From contig CAYOSH010000057.1 of assembly GCA_964406575.1 (NCBI GenBank), positions 1 to 17,485 of the forward strand: a stretch of DNA of 17,485 nt. The letters are read 5' to 3'. This document shows positions 16,401-17,485 of this stretch, piece after piece. How positions within the stretch are numbered: position 1 is the first letter of the stretch; the number at the start of each line of letters is the position of its first letter. Under the pieces are notes generated by a model. It was not told the origin of the DNA. It did not search any database and worked only from the letters and a program-made list of their open reading frames with translations. The translations under genes were made by a program, and so were the position numbers. This DNA is from WTAW01 sp964406575. Lineage in GTDB: Bacteria; Acidobacteriota; Aminicenantia; Aminicenantales; Aminicenantaceae.

Positions 16401-16767
16401 CAATGAGTATGCTGGGTCTGGTGGAGATGCACTTCCTTTTTATTTCCGGTTCAGAAAGATCGGGCCGCTGATCGGGAAGACCACCTGGGGCGGCTTGGTC
16501 GGCCATCACGGAGGCGTGGACCTGATCGATGGAGGTTTTATTTCATCACCGAATCTCGCATTTTACAACATCGAGGGCGAATGGGATGTGGAGAATGAGG
16601 GTGTCGCTCCGGATATTGAGATCGAGATGACACCCGCGTTGGTGATCCAGGGGAAGGACCCCCAGCTCGAGCGAGCTGTGGAGGAAGCGCTTAGGCTCCT
16701 CGAGCAGAATCCGTTCAAGCACACACCTCGTCCAGCGCCTATCGACCGTGTCTCGAAGAAAAAGTAG
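13483..16767 (+). CDS. exported tricorn protease homolog (peptidase S41)
   Basis: A very large (1094-residue) serine peptidase of the tricorn family, which in archaea trims proteasome products into short peptides; bacterial relatives are often exported. Order: signal peptide (MKKWQVLFLFAFMLIWF, cut after AQA, about residue 23); two beta-propellers from about 30 to 680 with TolB-like repeats (FSPDGKTIAFSG, WSPDSKKIAF); helical C1 domain (690-770); PDZ domain (about 810-855, GDFILEVNGREL); C2 S41 domain to the end. Active-site candidates are His757 (TIGHSW), nucleophile Ser979 (GSGGD) and Glu1037 (VENEGVAPD). The residue before His757 is Gly, where Thermoplasma tricorn has Ser745 of its tetrad. 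Residues 539-582 form a Lys/Glu/Asp-rich linker. The frame begins at 13441, but AAGGAG lies 9 nt before the ATG at 13483, where the signal peptide starts. No interacting-factor gene (F1-F3) is nearby. Likely role: periplasmic or surface peptide degradation. Confidence 0.93.
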   Translation: MKKWQVLFLFAFMLIWFTHPAQAEEARLLRQPTASAEQIAFVYANDIWIAPKSGGEARRLTTHIGTETSPVFSPDGKTIAFSGQYDGNTDVYIVPAEGGEPKRLTYHPYADIVRGWTSDGKRILFTSGRDTVPVPFNRLWAVSIDGKMPESLPLPMADKGVYSPDSTRMAYVRLQDATQTWRHYRGGQTTSVWLIDLDDFDLEKISRVNSNDTDPMWIGDKVYFLSDRNHTVNLFSYDLNSKDVKQLTFHEDFDIKEARAGGGVIVYEQAGFLHVYEPSSGQSTQLHMEIKGDLPGLRTHFANVSDLIKSAHISPSGVRAVIEARGDIFTLPAEKGDVRNITQSSGANDRFPNWSPDGTKIAYFSDESGEYELKIIDQKGQKQARSITLENPSFYYKPVWSPDSKKIAFADKRLNLWFIDVDSKKTAKIDKDTYDHPYRSLDHVWSPDSKWISYSKRLDNHMHALFLYSLEEGRSFQLTDGLSDAISPAFDAGGKYLYFLASTNFGLNTGWLDMSSYERPFTRGVYLVVLNGEDPSPLLPESDEEGAEKEKNENKDKNTIEPGKEKKDKDKDKTKDEKKEVNVRIDLKGIAQRILAVDIPLRNYSQLNTAMGGVFFYAESIPNQEALSLHKYDLRKRESTPFMSGITGYTISADGKKLLYFARDTFGIVETSKEAKVGDGKLKTEDLQMRVNPMAEWRQIYREAWRINRDYLYDAKMHGADWDAMYTKYEPFLKHVAHRSDLSYILQNLIGELTIGHSWAGGGALPKIDRVPVGLLGADYVIADGHYKIAKIYTEENWNPGLQAPLSAPGLNVKEGDFILEVNGRELKAPTNLYKLFEGTTGKQTTLRINDKPSNEGSRLITVVPIGREWEIRTRDWIEDNRRKVDQLSQGRLAYVYLPNTAEDGYVNFNRYYFAQQNKQGAIIDERFNGGGSAADYFVDLMSRPLMNYFATRDGKEFTTPAAQIFGPKVMIINEYAGSGGDALPFYFRFRKIGPLIGKTTWGGLVGHHGGVDLIDGGFISSPNLAFYNIEGEWDVENEGVAPDIEIEMTPALVIQGKDPQLERAVEEALRLLEQNPFKHTPRPAPIDRVSKKK

Positions 16768-16894
16768 GATTTACATCCTGTAGAAACCAGACGGAGTTTT
16801 TATTTTTTCTCCAGAGCTTTTTGCGAATGAACAATACCTATCATCCCAAAATGCACAATGGCCTCCATATTTATAAAGCCTCTCGCTCACTCTT

Positions 16895-17343
16895 TTAGTC
16901 GATGATGATCTCGTCACAAAAAAGCCAGGCCTTTCCTCTTGCTCCAAGGTGCCAGTCAGGACAAATCCCCACATTCCTTGCTTTAACACGAATGTGCCGG
17001 GCCCTCATATCAGGGAGTGGGGCATCAACCATGGCTGCCAATGTGGGCAGAATGTTGATCGTCGCAGCTATTTTGTCACAGACTGTGTTCGCAGGGATCC
17101 GGCCGGGCCAGCACATGATGCAGGGCATGCGGACGCCTCCCTCCCATGCCGTGCCTTTGGCTTCGCGGAGAGGATATGCAGAGCCCGCGTGATTTCCGAA
17201 ATTCAGCCACGGACAGTTATCGCGGGCAAATATGACTAAGCTGTCTTTCTCTAACTCGTGTTTTTGAGAGCGTTAAGGATCTCGCCGACCGACCAATCAA
17301 TCTCCATCATGACATCGCCATATAATCCCTGCTCGCTCTTTCC
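16895..17343 (-). pseudogene. decayed sulfatase (arylsulfatase family) remnant
   Basis: On the minus strand a sulfatase core is legible but split. Frame 1 (from 17343 down to about 17260) gives GKSEQGLYGDVMMEIDWSVG then EILNAL. Frame 2 (about 17260 to 16895) gives KHELEKDSLVIFARDN, PWLNFGNHAGSAYPLR, TAWEGGVRMPCI and WPGRIPANTVCDKIAATI. The frames join if one base is restored in the 5-base T-run at 17261-17265. A TAG (17344-17346) interrupts the 5' side where family members read F-K/R-G-K-S. The metal-site DNG reads DNC. The N-terminal half with the catalytic C/S-x-P-x-R motif is missing, and after about residue APLPD the similarity fades. With three or more lesions this is a pseudogene and not a single sequencing error. 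Its last coding family relatives likely degraded sulfated glycans. Confidence 0.8.
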
Positions 17344-17405
17344 CTAGATTTGTGTCCATATACCCACCATCGCAAAGATAAAATCATCCGCTCAATCCTC
17401 CCCTC

Positions 17406-17430
17406 AAAAAAGCTACCGGGTACTTTTTTT
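17406..17430 (-). terminator. possible intrinsic terminator of the right-edge gene
   Basis: An A-run and T-run frame a short stem: AAAAAAG-C-TACC pairs with GGTA-CTTTTTT, with one bulged base and almost no loop. On the minus strand it starts at the TAA of the edge reading frame and ends in six T residues. The stem is short, so the call is tentative. Confidence 0.3.
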
Positions 17431-17485
17431 ATTGCTCGATCTCCATGCCGAGCCATTCCTCCAAGGTTTGAAACACCTCCTCCTG
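17429..17485 (-). CDS. possible C-terminal end of a gene cut by the window edge
   Basis: Eighteen codons enter from the right edge on the minus strand and end in TAA (17431-17429), giving QEEVFQTLEEWLGMEIEQ, an amphipathic helix-like tail. A hairpin with a T-run follows at once. This length could be open by chance, and no family can be named. If real, the gene would read toward the sulfatase remnant. Confidence 0.25.
   Translation of the reverse strand, partial: QEEVFQTLEEWLGMEIEQ

Larger units (their letters stand above)
16768..17485. other. region without an intact gene
   Basis: About 700 nt past the tricorn stop with no complete reading frame. The minus strand holds a decayed sulfatase remnant and, at the right edge, what may be the end of another gene. 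The first 125 nt are AT-rich spacer. AGGAT/ATCCT (16766-16779) forms only a tiny stem at the tricorn stop. Confidence 0.5.

Noticed and set aside
16766..16779. AGGAT-TTAC-ATCCT stem at the tricorn stop as a terminator
   Set aside because: Five base pairs with no directly following T-run; too weak to call.
16771..16989. Minus-strand frame of 72 residues as the C-terminal part of the sulfatase
   Set aside because: A frameshift could join it, but I could not recognise sulfatase C-terminal motifs in it.

Overview
The window reads as chromosomal DNA from a Gram-negative, probably anaerobic or microaerophilic heterotroph. Six of the ten intact or near-intact non-TerB genes encode envelope or exported proteins: a C-terminal-Phe outer-membrane barrel, a CsgG-family protein, three twin-arginine (Tat) substrates, an exported S10 peptidase and an exported tricorn-type peptidase. 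A PPi-type phosphofructokinase, a ferredoxin-fused aldo/keto reductase, a DUF6599/DUF362 pair and a sulfatase remnant recall Aminicenantes/Acidobacteriota-like genomes. That assignment is inference from gene content; there is no rRNA or other phylogenetic marker here. No tRNA, rRNA, CRISPR array, complete insertion sequence or phage module was found.

Layout. 1-308: non-coding, with an imperfect inverted repeat and short direct repeats. 309-857 (+): TerB-like protein with an acidic triplet-repeat tail. 876-3516 (-): two-gene operon for a periplasmic molybdenum hydroxylase, [2Fe-2S] subunit first and then a Tat-exported molybdopterin subunit. 3775-4131 (+): small 4-fold beta flower protein. 4356-5237 (-): CsgG-family exported protein, divergent from 5491-6711 (+), a Tat-type aldo/keto reductase with two [4Fe-4S] sites; the shared spacer holds two good sigma70-like promoters and a palindrome placed like an operator. 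6731-7936 (-): PPi-type phosphofructokinase. 8231-11047 (-): S10 serine carboxypeptidase-like protein followed after 18 nt by an outer-membrane barrel. 11378-13303 (+): DUF6599 protein and a Tat-signal DUF362 protein, 24 nt apart. 13483-16767 (+): very large exported tricorn protease homolog. 16768-17485: decayed sulfatase remnant (-) and perhaps the last codons of another minus-strand gene.

How the genes fit together. Most of the region acts in the cell envelope. The S10 peptidase and tricorn homolog suggest peptide breakdown outside the cytoplasm, and the barrel may serve uptake or anchoring. The molybdenum hydroxylase and ferredoxin-fused reductase suggest aldehyde or N-heterocycle redox chemistry linked to electron transfer. 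The phosphofructokinase is the only clearly central-metabolic enzyme.

I see no complete new defence or mobile system. The best leads are the DUF6599-DUF362 pair, the S10-barrel operon, the CsgG protein without a lipobox or curli partners, and two related promoters, upstream of the DUF6599 gene and of the tricorn gene, that share an unusually conserved spacer.
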